A stretch of 64,000 nt of DNA from positions 744,001 to 808,000 of the forward strand of contig CP159990.1 in the NCBI GenBank assembly GCA_040702975.1, read 5' to 3'. Within the stretch, counting starts at the first letter, position 1. Every line of letters starts with the position of its first letter. The DNA is from Roseburia hominis. GTDB taxonomy: Bacteria; Bacillota; Clostridia; Lachnospirales; Lachnospiraceae. This document shows positions 41,442-50,351 of the stretch, in pieces. The translations under genes were made by a program, and so were the position numbers. The notes below the pieces were generated by a model that was not told the DNA's origin, ran no database searches, and saw nothing but the letters and a program-made list of their open reading frames with translations.

Positions 41442-42314
41442 TTATTTATTTCCTTTCACATACAAGTAATGGCGAAAGGCTTCTACAATATAATCGCAAC
41501 TGCCTGCGCCGTACTTGGTGTCGGTTACAGTTTTCAGATAATCATTAGAGTAGACTTCAATAATCATCTGGCAATAATTATTATCATCTCCGACTAATTC
41601 AGCCGGAGCGTTTCCGTGGGCGCAAGAGATAATTTCTTTAACCATGTTTTGAATACTGTCCGAAGAGACGTCCTCCCCTTTGCGCGAAGCTAATTTAAGA
41701 AACTTGTCCTCGGTTCTCATTTCCTCTGGGATTTTTGAATACCAGTTGTCCATGGTTTCAGAGAAATGTTCCAAATTGTGCTTCATAGTTTCGGTGTATT
41801 TTTCGATGCTGCCGAACTCTTGAATGGCGAGTTTTGCCACATGGTCTTCATCGTCCTTGATTTTTTGAATGAACATGTCAAAATTTTCAATGCTTCCCCA
41901 GTGCTTGATAACTTCTTCTGTCTGATTGAACTTAAAATCTTCTAAAGCATTAATATAATCCGACAAATCAAATTCTTTAAAACTCATACATTGCTCTCCT
42001 TTCTCTAAGCGGCTAAGAAGCTGTATGAGTCTGTCTATGCGATTGCGCTTTAGAAGAAGCAGTTCTTTTTGTTTTTTGAATGCAGCAATTCTGTCAAAAT
42101 TGGGTTTTTGCAGAATTTCTCTAATATCATTTAGTTTGAAACCCAATTCCTTAAAAAACAGAATTTGTTGAAGTTTCTGCAATGCTTCATCATTGTATAA
42201 GCGATAGCCGGACTGCGTTAATTCACTTGGTTTTAGCAGTCCGATTTCATCATAGTATTGCAGCGTGCGTATACTGATACCTGTTAATTCTGCAACTTGG
42301 CTTATGGTTCTCAT
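41442..42314 (-). CDS. MerR-family regulator with TipAS-like sensor domain
   Basis: 290 residues. The N-terminal MerR winged helix is complete: 'RTISQVAELTGISIRTLQYY', 'DEIGLLKPSELTQSGYRLYN' (1-41), then the dimer helix (about 75-110). The C-terminal domain (about 150-290, 'FSETMDNWYSKIPEEMRTED', 'ISCAHGNAPAEL', 'CDYIVEAFRHYLYVKG') is TipAS-like, a fold that binds thiopeptide or other drug-like molecules. It has a MerR-type promoter in front of it. Lying next to the azaaromatic-controlled yjdF, it gives this segment a drug-sensing theme. Confidence 0.9.
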   Translation of the reverse strand: MRTISQVAELTGISIRTLQYYDEIGLLKPSELTQSGYRLYNDEALQKLQQILFFKELGFKLNDIREILQKPNFDRIAAFKKQKELLLLKRNRIDRLIQLLSRLEKGEQCMSFKEFDLSDYINALEDFKFNQTEEVIKHWGSIENFDMFIQKIKDDEDHVAKLAIQEFGSIEKYTETMKHNLEHFSETMDNWYSKIPEEMRTEDKFLKLASRKGEDVSSDSIQNMVKEIISCAHGNAPAELVGDDNNYCQMIIEVYSNDYLKTVTDTKYGAGSCDYIVEAFRHYLYVKGNK

Positions 42315-42390
42315 TCTTACCAGCTCCTTTAGTTAGTAGGGAAGCAAGATAGAAATTGCCGGCTAATATCTATTCTGCCTCTGTGAGAAT

Positions 42391-42421
42391 AGAATACAGT
42401 ATCACGTTACGTTGGAGTCAA
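42391..42421 (-). promoter_or_regulatory. MerR-type promoter with 19-bp spacer
   Basis: Reading leftward: TTGACT (42421-42416), 19 bases including the half sites CCAACGTAACGTGAT, then TATTCT (42396-42391). A 19-bp spacer with an imperfect dyad is the mark of promoters twisted open by MerR proteins, so the gene is probably autoregulated. Confidence 0.75.
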
Positions 42422-42439
42422 TAGTTTTTTGGTTTATTC

Positions 42440-42642
42440 AGAATATATTTTTACTGCATATAATTTTACGTGAATTGAAAAAGTAAATTCGGTATGTAAG
42501 ACTTAATTCTACATCTATGAAACAAGTTTGCTCCATTGGCTTTTGAACCTTTTGCAATTTCTACCATCGTATATACGATAGCCCCCGTTTTTCTGCAAAT
42601 AGATTTGAAAATTTTCTTGCATTTTTGTTGCAGGTAATATAT
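42440..42642 (+). repeat. 203-bp direct repeat, left copy (target duplication)
   Basis: Identical to 46290-46492 as far as I compared, starting at AGAATATATT and ending at GGTAATATAT. It lies directly outside the left end of the IS1634-type element. Confidence 0.92.
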
Positions 42643-42742
42643 CCTGACTTTTGCAGGAAAAATAAGCTAAAAAAGGCCGCAAGTCCAGTATTTATGCTGG
42701 TTTGCGGCCTTGACATTTTGTCATTTTTTCATAGGGATTTTT

Positions 42743-44457
42743 CTATTTTTTTGTATCCGCCAAAATTTTTTTTATTTCTCCAAGTGTACGGATCCGTTTG
42801 CTGAAATCAATGTTCATCACTTTGCCTATATCTTTAAGTGTTTCATCATAATAGTCGAACAGATAATAATTCTGTTGGAGCAGACTACATTCCGCTTTTG
42901 AAAGCGCATCTAGTATAGTTCCAATGCTGTACTTTCTCTCTAGCTTCATTTCTAGTATCCTGGCAATGGTAAGTGCAACAAAGCAGGTAAGAAAGTGCGC
43001 TTCGATGTGTTCTTTTGTCCAAACATATACAGGCCTGGCTTCCAGTTCGCTTTTGGTGACTTTAAAGGACTCTTCAATTCTCCAAAGTCCTCGATATATG
43101 TCTATTATCTCATCATCTGATGTTTCCATCTCACTGGTCAGAAGCATGTAATAACCGTCAAATGCTTCTTCTTCCCTGAGCTTTTCTTCATCGATATCCA
43201 GAATGGAAGAAGCAGTAAGGATTTCCCCGGTTTCTTTATCAAAATCTATTTTTTTATATACTTTGCTGCTCCATAGGAAGTGGATCTTTTGTAGTTGCCG
43301 GGATTTGCAGCAAGCTCTCTTGCTTTTGCCAGTGCAGCTTCCCGTTCGGCTTTTGCTCGTTTTGCATATTTTGCGCTCCAGAATACGACTTGTTTTTCAT
43401 CTACCTGTTTGTTGAGTTTTTTCCCGGTAACAGAGGTTACCCGGATAGTCCTCGGATACCTTCTGGATTTTCTTTTATATTCTTTGTCAAGCCATTCATA
43501 ACCATTTTCATCCAAAACATAATCCTTTATACTTTTTTCAGCTCCCCGGATGGACATGCTGAACACGTAGCCATCATGAGTGGGAGTATTTATGGTGTAC
43601 CAGATATTATCCCCGGTAGTCATTCCTTTATCTGCCACAGAGATTACCCGTCCAAGATCAAACTGTTTTTTGATGCGCCCGAAGTTTGGCCGGTAGGTAA
43701 GGCAGTCATTGGTATTCCCAGGAAAAAGTTCATAAGTGATGGGAATACCATTTTGATCCATGAAAAGGCCCATCTGGATAATCGGGTTGGGGCGATGTTC
43801 TTTGGAAACGCCTTTATGCAGGAAATCATCCTGCCTGTCCGACTCAAAGTAATAGTTGGTGACATCATAGTAAATAAGGCTGGTATCCCTGCCGTAATTC
43901 TTTTTGATTCTGTCATTGAGCCAGAACTGTAGATTTTCCTTTTGCTTGTCCAATAATGTCAGACAACGATAAACATCATCGAGAGAGTAGTCAGTCTTTT
44001 CAAAAAATCTGTGCCGGTTATCATAGGAAGATTTTTTGGAAGCTGGGAAAAGGAGTCTGGAATAGACAAGCATTTTCATGATCGTATTGGCGTCATACTG
44101 TTCTTTTGAGTGGCGCTGCCGATTGATGAGGAAAGTATGGATGCCAAGCTCATGATAGATTTTACTTAAAGCGGCATATCCAAAGTTTTTCCGGAAGTCA
44201 TCACCGACGCATAATCGGTCGGAATCAAAGAAAGTAAAGTTGATTGGAGCTTGCCGAGCTTTTTTTTCAGCTTTTAATTGCTCGACCCTTTTTGTAAAGT
44301 GAGCGATAGGGTCATCGTATTGCTTTTCTAACTCGTCCAGCCAGCCAAGAGATTCTATTGTTTTTTGGCGTGCATATTTTTTCTCTTTATCATAATAAGA
44401 ATCTACAATGGAAAGCCGGATACGACCTTTAGGATTGGGTGTTTTTTTAAGATGCAT
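42743..44457 (-). CDS. IS1634-family transposase, two frames (-1 shift at A AAA AAA)
   Basis: AGGAG precedes ATG 44457. The first frame (403 codons) begins 'MHLKKTPNPKGRIRLSIVDS' and has the first catalytic aspartate in 'SLIYYDVTNYYFES' and the second in 'VISVADKGMTTG'. It ends '...AAKYIKK' and TAG at 43246. A -1 shift on the run of seven A's just before the TAG continues as 'IDFDKETGEILTASSILDID' and leads into the second frame with 'LWRIEESFKVTKSELEARP' (catalytic E) to 42743. The joined product is about 570 residues, full family length. Either a programmed frameshift or a homopolymer mutation. Confidence 0.85.
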
Positions 44458-44568
44458 ATATTTTAAACTCCTGTCAATATAATATTAATTATACCATAAA
44501 ACGCGACATAACGCAATATAAATATGACGAAAACTAGAAATAAAAAAAGCTTGAAATCCTGTGTTTAT

Positions 44569-46236
44569 AAGGGCACTGAAAAAGTCTGATTCTAAAAAAG
44601 AATTGGGCTTTTTTAATGTATCCATTATAATAGAATCATGAGGAAGGAGGTTCTGCCATGTTGAAAGACCATTCACAGTTGAAACTTTCATTATCACCCT
44701 ATCAGGGGATTTATGATGCAATCATTCCAGCAAATCATCTTTTGCGTAGAATTAAAGAAAATATAGATTTTAGTTTTGTAAATCCAATGCTCCGTAAACA
44801 GTATTGTGAAAATTTCGGGCGGCCGGCGAAAGAACCGGAGATGATGTTTAAACTGCTTTTTCTGAAAAAGCTGTACGATCTGTCCGATGAAACCCTGATC
44901 AGCAGTGCTCAGACAGACATGGCATATAAATTTTTTCTGGATCTGGAACCAGAAGAAAAAATGATAGATCCCAGTCTTCTGACGAAATTCAGAAAGACCC
45001 GCATCACGGAAGATATTCTGGAGGAAATGCTGAAAGAAACAATCCAGCAGGCTCTGGACAAAGGTCTAATCAAATCGGGAACGATTATCGTGGATTCTAC
45101 CCACACAACTGCATCCGTCCGAGCGAAATCCCCCACACAAATCCTGAGGGATATGAGTAAACAACTTCGGAAAGAGATTTATAAAAATGCTTTTGAATTA
45201 TCAGAGAGATTTCCAGAGAAACCATCTTTGGAAGCAGGATTGGACGAAGAGATCGCCTATACGAAGGAACTGCTCCAGGTTCTGGAGGAAGGGATAGAAA
45301 CCTGTGGAAATCAAAAGATACAGAAAATCTCTAAAGAGATGAAAGAACTGCTTGAGAACGAACAGATCAGAGAGATCCGTTCCAAAGATGATAAAGATGC
45401 ACGGTTTGGGCACAAAACGGCGACCAGTACGTTTTATGGGTATAAGAATCATCTCGCAATGACAGAAGGCCGTCTGATTGCTGGGATAAGTGTAACAGAT
45501 GGAGGAGCACCGGATGGTCAGGAATTGCCGAAACTGATAGAAAAAGCACAGAAAAATGGAATAAAAGTAACAGAAGTTATCGGAGATATGGCATATGTCA
45601 GTGATGATAATCTGGAAGTATGCGGAAAAGAGATTGCACTGATTGCCCGAACGAATACAGCTGTAGCGGCGGCTGCAAACGGAAACCTTGCGGAGGGGTT
45701 CTGTTTCAATAAAGATGCAGGGTTGCTGCAATGTCCTGCCGGAGAGCTTTCCATGCGAGTGGAAAAGAGAGCTGCCAAAAACGGGAACACCTATTTAAGA
45801 TATATATTTAGCAAAGTTAAGTGCCGGAAATGCCCGCAAAGAGAAAACTGCCGTGTAGGAAAATCAAACTCAAAAGAACGGAGTTACAGTATCACGCAGG
45901 CAAGCGCGAAAAACATGGAAAGGCTTAAATTTGAAGAAAGTGAATACTTCCAAGAGAGAATGAAAATCCGGCATAGGATAGAAGAAAAGAATGGAGAATT
46001 AAAAGAAGCCCACGGTTTGCGCAGAGCAGATTCAAGAGGGTTATTTGCTATGCATGTTCAAATGTATTTTACCGCATTTACAGCAAATGTAAAAAGGATA
46101 GTAAGATTACAGGAATTGGCTATGGCTTAAACCATAGCATTATTCTGTAATCTTATCGAAAAAGAACTGAAAATCACAAAAAATCGTCATAAAAGAAAAA
46201 CTCCCACTTAAAAAATGGAAGTTTTTCAGTGCCCTT
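44569..46236 (+). mobile_element. IS1182-family element nested in the IS1634-type element
   Basis: Ends AAGGGCACTGAAAAA (44569-44583) and TTTTTCAGTGCCCTT (46222-46236) are perfect reverse complements. TGTTTAT outside both ends (44562-44568, 46237-46243) is a 7-bp target duplication. The insertion point is the loop of a hairpin (AGCTTGAAATCC / GGATTCAAGCT). Confidence 0.92.
44658..46130 (+). CDS. IS1182-family transposase
   Basis: 490 residues; GAAGGAGG precedes ATG 44658. The N-terminal domain has 'MMFKLLFLKKLYDLSDETLI'. The catalytic core shows 'TIIVDSTHTTASVRAK' (first D), 'VTEVIGDMAYVSDDNL' (second D) and 'RHRIEEKNGELKEAHGLRRA' (E). A cysteine cluster 'KCRKCPQRENCRVG' sits at about 400, usual in the family. 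Intact and of normal length. Confidence 0.93.
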   Translation: MLKDHSQLKLSLSPYQGIYDAIIPANHLLRRIKENIDFSFVNPMLRKQYCENFGRPAKEPEMMFKLLFLKKLYDLSDETLISSAQTDMAYKFFLDLEPEEKMIDPSLLTKFRKTRITEDILEEMLKETIQQALDKGLIKSGTIIVDSTHTTASVRAKSPTQILRDMSKQLRKEIYKNAFELSERFPEKPSLEAGLDEEIAYTKELLQVLEEGIETCGNQKIQKISKEMKELLENEQIREIRSKDDKDARFGHKTATSTFYGYKNHLAMTEGRLIAGISVTDGGAPDGQELPKLIEKAQKNGIKVTEVIGDMAYVSDDNLEVCGKEIALIARTNTAVAAAANGNLAEGFCFNKDAGLLQCPAGELSMRVEKRAAKNGNTYLRYIFSKVKCRKCPQRENCRVGKSNSKERSYSITQASAKNMERLKFEESEYFQERMKIRHRIEEKNGELKEAHGLRRADSRGLFAMHVQMYFTAFTANVKRIVRLQELAMA

Positions 46237-46289
46237 TGTTTATAGGGGATTCAAGCTAAAATCGAACATATGTTGCTGCAAAACTGTGG

Positions 46290-46492
46290 AGAATATATTT
46301 TTACTGCATATAATTTTACGTGAATTGAAAAAGTAAATTCGGTATGTAAGACTTAATTCTACATCTATGAAACAAGTTTGCTCCATTGGCTTTTGAACCT
46401 TTTGCAATTTCTACCATCGTATATACGATAGCCCCCGTTTTTCTGCAAATAGATTTGAAAATTTTCTTGCATTTTTGTTGCAGGTAATATAT
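46290..46492 (+). repeat. 203-bp direct repeat, right copy (target duplication)
   Basis: Second copy of 42440-42642. It is followed by the leader of the surface-fibre locus. Within each copy is the short palindrome TATCGTATATACGATA. Confidence 0.92.
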
Positions 46493-46534
46493 CATATTTA
46501 ATGAAATAGTTTAGATATTTATCGAAATTTACTA

Positions 46535-46550
46535 CATAATACAAATTACG
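46535..46550 (+). promoter_or_regulatory. Candidate recombination or binding site, copy 1
   Basis: CATAAT-ACAA-ATTACG forms near-symmetric arms around four bases, 35 bases ahead of a broken integrase start. A better-preserved copy, CATAAT-GCAA-ATTATG, lies at 50533 ahead of a second broken integrase start. It has the size and shape of a core site for a tyrosine recombinase. Confidence 0.4.
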
Positions 46551-46584
46551 TATCAGACCCAACGCCGGGCAGGATGGCTTGCGA

Positions 46585-46692
46585 ATGACAGAGGAAAGCG
46601 TGGACGTTTTCCTGTGCCAGCAGAAAGAGAGCGGAGCAGGCTATATCACGAAACGATATGCAGGCGCTGGAGCTGCTGATAAGCGCAAATAA
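46585..46692 (+). pseudogene. Remnant of a tyrosine recombinase start (copy 1)
   Basis: ATG 46585 reads 'MTEESVDVFLCQQKESGAG' and then joins unrelated sequence and stops after 35 codons. The start matches 'MTKKSVDSFLRRQKESGASA' at 50587. This is the first helix of an integrase core-binding domain. Confidence 0.65.
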
Positions 46693-46713
46693 AAGAAATG
46701 AGGACACGCAGAT

Positions 46714-47379
46714 ATGAGCAAGGCAACGGAAAATACGAAAGAACCAACCTCCGTGGGCCACAAGATAGGGACTGTGATCGGTACGATCCTGTGCATACTT
46801 TTGGTTCCGATTCTGGTAATCAATATTACACTGATTATCCGCAGCTTCACAAACCCGGACAAGGTACCCAATGTTGGAAATTTTTTCCCACTAATTGTTC
46901 TTACTGATTCCATGTACCCGGATATCCAAAGCGGCGATCTGATCTTCTGCCACACAGAGGAGCCGGAAAACATTCAAGTTGGCGACGTCATCGCCTTTTT
47001 TGATCCGGCCGGCAACGGAACCAGCATTGTGACCCACTCGGTAGCAGAGGTTACACAGGTCAATGGGCAGACGGCGTGGATCACCCGTGGTATTGCCAAC
47101 AACGCCGACGACGCTATGCCTGTGCCGGTGGATAAACTGGTGGGCGTATACCGGATGCGTATTCCTAACCTTGGCAATGTGGTCATGTTTATGCAGACTA
47201 CAGCGGGACTGATTGTATGCGTGGTATGTCCTATTCTTCTTCTGGTCGGATGGGATATTTTACGCAGGCGAAAATATGAGAAAAGAAAAAAAGCGGATAC
47301 GGATGCGCTTTTGCGGGAGTTGGAGGAACTTCGCGCGCAGAAAGCGAAACAGGCGGAAGACCAAACACCCGTTTCTTGA
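46714..47379 (+). CDS. SipW-type signal peptidase I (first copy)
   Basis: 221 residues from ATG 46714. TM1 is at about 20-42. The nucleophile region is 'PLIVLTDSMYPDIQSGDLIF', with serine in 'TDSMYP' (about 68). Then comes 'VGDVIAFFDPAG', and the SipW/ER-type histidine in 'IVTHSVAEV' (about 110) replaces the lysine of ordinary type I peptidases. TM2 is at about 163-184. The C-terminal tail is a charged coiled coil. SipW-type peptidases process TasA/CalY-like fibre subunits; the TasA-like gene lies 157 bases downstream, so this is its likely processing enzyme. Confidence 0.88.
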   Translation: MSKATENTKEPTSVGHKIGTVIGTILCILLVPILVINITLIIRSFTNPDKVPNVGNFFPLIVLTDSMYPDIQSGDLIFCHTEEPENIQVGDVIAFFDPAGNGTSIVTHSVAEVTQVNGQTAWITRGIANNADDAMPVPVDKLVGVYRMRIPNLGNVVMFMQTTAGLIVCVVCPILLLVGWDILRRRKYEKRKKADTDALLRELEELRAQKAKQAEDQTPVS

Positions 47380-47536
47380 TTTGGTTCAGCTTCACAGAGG
47401 CCACGCTGTGAATTTGAATAGATAAAAGATGCCTGGCCCGGCAGGAAACTGCTTTGCTCCCGGCAGCCACGGCAAGAGCAAAGCCCATGGAGGTTTTCTG
47501 TGGGACCAATGAAAAACTCTGAAAGGAGGATAAAGA

Positions 47537-48334
47537 ATGAAAAAAAATAAGATGCTCCGTATGGCGTCCGCTCTGATGGTTTTAACGCTTTTGACTACCA
47601 GTATTATCGGCGGCACCTTTGCGAAGTACACCACTACCGGCAATGAAAGTGATAACGCTCGGGTTGCTAAGTGGGGCGTGACCATTAACGTGGAGTCTGA
47701 TTTGTTTGCAACGGCTTATAAGGATGAAAAAGTTGATGACAACGCCGCCACCGCAACTGTTAAGTCATCTGATACGACGCAATTGGTTGCTCCCGGTACA
47801 AAGGGTACAGGACTTGACATTACCCATGGTAGTGGCACACCTGAGGTTTCTTACAATATGACGATCAAGTTGAATCCTGCTACAGCAAAAATGCCTACGC
47901 TGAAGTACGCACCGAACGGTGGGAGCGAGGCTGATTATGAGCCTGTGAAGTTTAGTGTTTACAACGGTGAGAACGTGCTTGTGGAAGATAAGACCCTTGA
48001 GCAACTGAAAGCATTGTTCGATGGCTTTAAAATTATTTATACATACGATGTTGGTGCCCAAAAATACTATGTTGATAAAGACATAGATGGTACTATCAGT
48101 GATAGTGAAAAAACTACTGCCTCGGATGATTTACCGGACATCAAAATCAAATGGGAGTGGGCATACGAAGATAACGCGAATCAGACTCTTAACGATAAGC
48201 TGGATACCGTTCTTGGCAATGCTGCTGCTACTACTCCTATTCCTACTGAGGCGGAGTATGATGGCGGTAAGGCTACCCAAATTAACACTGAAGTTAAACT
48301 GGATTGGACTGTAACCGCAACGCAGATTGACTAA
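47537..48334 (+). CDS. TasA/CalY-like secreted fibre subunit (SipW-type signal)
   Basis: 265 residues; AAGGAGG precedes ATG 47537. The signal 'ALMVLTLLTTSIIGGTFAKY' followed by 'TTTGNESDNARVAKWGV' is the hallmark of SipW-dependent proteins: the helix ends in G-T-F-A-K-Y and the mature chain starts with 'ARVAKWGV'. The mature part is beta-rich ('PEVSYNMTIKLNPATAKMPT', 'KATQINTEVKLDWTVTATQI'), the fold of TasA-type biofilm fibres. Very likely the main subunit made by this operon. A hairpin pair follows. Confidence 0.85.
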   Translation: MKKNKMLRMASALMVLTLLTTSIIGGTFAKYTTTGNESDNARVAKWGVTINVESDLFATAYKDEKVDDNAATATVKSSDTTQLVAPGTKGTGLDITHGSGTPEVSYNMTIKLNPATAKMPTLKYAPNGGSEADYEPVKFSVYNGENVLVEDKTLEQLKALFDGFKIIYTYDVGAQKYYVDKDIDGTISDSEKTTASDDLPDIKIKWEWAYEDNANQTLNDKLDTVLGNAAATTPIPTEAEYDGGKATQINTEVKLDWTVTATQID

Positions 48335-48372
48335 TTTTTGAATGGTAAACTTATTGTAACGTACTGAAAATC

Positions 48373-48403
48373 CCTCTCCCCCCTTCGTGGCAGGAGGGAG
48401 AGG
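48373..48403 (+). terminator. Hairpin behind the TasA-like gene
   Basis: CCTCTCCCCCCT (48373-48384) pairs with AGGAGGGAGAGG (48392-48403) but for one mismatch, then TGTTTTC. It probably ends part of the transcripts, keeping subunit mRNA more abundant than the downstream genes. Confidence 0.7.
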
Positions 48404-48409
48404 TGTTTT

Positions 48410-48456
48410 CACCTTTTCAAAGAAGCGAAAACCGGATTCGCTTTTTTGAAAGGGTG
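48410..48456 (+). promoter_or_regulatory. 20-bp hairpin between fibre gene and next gene
   Basis: CACCTTTTCAAAGAAGCGAA (48410-48429) and its partner at 48437-48456 form a 20-bp stem with two G-U pairs and the loop AACCGGA. No T run follows, so it is more a processing or stability element than a terminator. It stands about 35 bases before the next ribosome site. Confidence 0.65.
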
Positions 48457-48499
48457 AAAAAGGCTTGGATACCCGGACTATATTGTGAGGAGGGCTCTT

Positions 48500-49510
48500 G
48501 TGAAGAAAGTACAGATCAATCAGATGGCTTCGCGGCAAGCGGGAGCCGATTCCCCAAAAAAATATCCGATGTTTGGAATCCTTGTTCTTTGCCTGCTGCT
48601 TGCCTTTGGAATCGTTATCAGTTTGGTGTTCCTTGGGAGCAGTATAGGTCAGTTTTCCAGAAAGGACACCAATGTGATTTCTCTTGTTCCGCCGGAAGCT
48701 GCTTATTCGGAGTCCGAAGGAAAAGCGACGGCCGATATTTCTGAATTTAAGGAGAAACCGGCGCAGGAAGAAAGCTCTGTTGCAGGCAGCACGACTTCGC
48801 CCCGGCACACGGCCGGAACCACCAGCTATATCGCCGGGCAGTCGGACGAATACCAGGGAGAGTTGCAGGTGTATGACGATGTGCAGATATGGAACAGTGA
48901 AACCCATGTGGATTTGTTCAGAAACAGCTATGATGGCACGGTGAAATCCGATGATGAGGAAAAGGTTATTGCCCCCGGTACCTCCAATTTCTATGATTTT
49001 ACCTTAAAAAACAACGGCAATATTCCACTGGACTATGCCATTTCTCTGAGAGTGGACACCTATTTGGGAGAGGAGGAAACCTATTCCGCAATCCCGCTGG
49101 AATGGCGCCTGCTGGCCGGTGACGGGACAGCCGTCAGTGATTGGCGGGAATATAATGAGCGTACAGAAGTACTCAGACAGGCTACGCTGGATATCCGCCA
49201 TCAGGACAATTATACCGTCGAATGGCGTTGGGCCTTTGAGCGGGGCGAGGGCATGGACGAGTCGGATACCGATATGGGAAATCTGGCCGTGAATCAGCCC
49301 TTGGGCGTAAACGCCACAATTTATGTTTACGCGGAACAAAGTGCAAGCTGGGATGGAAAAACGCCGAGCTCTTGGAAGGTACCGAAAACCGGGGATCCGT
49401 CCAATATTCTTTTTTATATTGTATTAACGGCGGTATCCGCCTGCGGGCTGCTGATGGTTTTATGGGTACGCGGAAAAAAAGATAAGGAAATAAAGGATGG
49501 CAAGAAGTGA
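48500..49510 (+). CDS. Membrane-anchored surface protein with VPKTG tail
   Basis: 336 residues; GGAGG precedes GTG 48500. One N-terminal hydrophobic helix (about 22-45), a linker rich in S, T and E (about 70-115), and a beta domain (about 125-290) with 'VDLFRNSYDGTVKSDDEEKV', 'IAPGTSNFYDFTLKNNGNIP'. The end is 'VPKTGDPSN', a hydrophobic helix and 'RGKKDKEIKDGKK', which looks like a sortase-type sorting signal with V for L. A related but broken gene lies at 50863. It may be an accessory or basal subunit. It overlaps the second peptidase gene. Confidence 0.8.
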   Translation: MKKVQINQMASRQAGADSPKKYPMFGILVLCLLLAFGIVISLVFLGSSIGQFSRKDTNVISLVPPEAAYSESEGKATADISEFKEKPAQEESSVAGSTTSPRHTAGTTSYIAGQSDEYQGELQVYDDVQIWNSETHVDLFRNSYDGTVKSDDEEKVIAPGTSNFYDFTLKNNGNIPLDYAISLRVDTYLGEEETYSAIPLEWRLLAGDGTAVSDWREYNERTEVLRQATLDIRHQDNYTVEWRWAFERGEGMDESDTDMGNLAVNQPLGVNATIYVYAEQSASWDGKTPSSWKVPKTGDPSNILFYIVLTAVSACGLLMVLWVRGKKDKEIKDGKK

Positions 49511-50090
49511 CTGTAAGACCTCTAAAAAGAATAAATCCGGCACAGGAAGTCACTGGCGGCGGGCCTTGGTGGTTATCGCCGGACTGATATTAGGACTGAA
49601 CCTGTACAGCTGGAACGCCTCCGCACTTGCGGGAAACGCAATGCCCATGCCCTTTGGAATCGGTGCGGCGGTAGTGCTGTCGGGCAGTATGGAACCGACG
49701 CTGGATGTCAACGATGTTATCATAGTACGGGAAACGGGCAGTTATGAGGTGAACGATATTGTGGTGTACCAAAGCGGCAATACTCTGATCGTCCACCGCA
49801 TTATCGCAAAGGACGGTGAAACCATCGTCACCCAAGGCGATGCCAATAATGTGGCGGACACACCTATTGAAATACACGCCGTCAAAGGCAAAGTTATTGC
49901 CCACATACCGGCGGCTGGGCTGGTGGTGAACGCACTAAGAACTCCGGCTGGTATTTTGATTGTGCTGATTGCTGCCTTTACTCTGATGGAGTTTTCTTTC
50001 CGTAAGGAAAAGGATAAGGACGAAAAAGAACTGGAAGCCATTAAAGCAGAGATCCGGAGGTTCAAGGAAGAACAGGAAGAAAAGGAATGA
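49497..50090 (+). CDS. SipW-type signal peptidase I (second copy)
   Basis: 197 residues; ATG 49497 overlaps the preceding gene by 14 bases. TM1 is at about 22-43. The catalytic segments are 'IGAAVVLSGSMEPTLDVNDV' (serine in 'SGSMEP', about 64) and 'GNTLIVHRIIAKDG' (histidine at about 101). TM2 is at about 150-167, followed by a charged coiled tail 'EIRRFKEEQEEKE'. It differs clearly from the first copy; the two may serve different subunits. No ordinary Lys-type signal peptidase is in the window. Confidence 0.88.
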   Translation: MARSDCKTSKKNKSGTGSHWRRALVVIAGLILGLNLYSWNASALAGNAMPMPFGIGAAVVLSGSMEPTLDVNDVIIVRETGSYEVNDIVVYQSGNTLIVHRIIAKDGETIVTQGDANNVADTPIEIHAVKGKVIAHIPAAGLVVNALRTPAGILIVLIAAFTLMEFSFRKEKDKDEKELEAIKAEIRRFKEEQEEKE

Positions 50091-50093
50091 GAA

Positions 50094-50351
50094 ATGAGCA
50101 TGGGAAAATACCTGCATAAAAACAAAAATACCGCCTTTGTAGATTATCCATGCGGCGATTTTCTGAAAGAAGTTCGTAAGAGCTTGAAATTGTCGCAAGC
50201 CGTTATCGCGCAGGATATAGGTATATCCCAAATAGCTTATTCCGGCTGGGAGCGTGGAGCCAGGGTTCCACGGCGCAAAGAATACCAGCGCATTGTCGCC
50301 GGCCTGGATCATGTGGAAGAACAAAAAACGCTATCTCTATCTGAATTATGA
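50094..50351 (+). CDS. XRE-type regulator
   Basis: 85 residues from ATG 50094. The helix-turn-helix is 'FLKEVRKSLKLSQAVIAQDI', 'GISQIAYSGWERGARVPRRK' (about 22-61). Its place right behind the second peptidase and overlap with the next small gene suggest it controls this locus. Ligand or partner unknown. Confidence 0.82.
   Translation: MSMGKYLHKNKNTAFVDYPCGDFLKEVRKSLKLSQAVIAQDIGISQIAYSGWERGARVPRRKEYQRIVAGLDHVEEQKTLSLSEL

Larger units (their letters stand above)
42643..46289 (-). mobile_element. IS1634-family element, carrying a nested IS1182-type element
   Basis: Left end CCTGACTTTTGCAGGAA and, on the other strand, right end CCACAGTTTTGCAGCAA agree at 13 of 17 positions. The transposase matches the IS1634 family. 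203-bp perfect direct repeats lie outside both ends; members of this family are known for very long and variable target duplications. Without the IS1182 element and its 7-bp duplication, the element would be 1972 bp, normal for the family. Confidence 0.88.
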
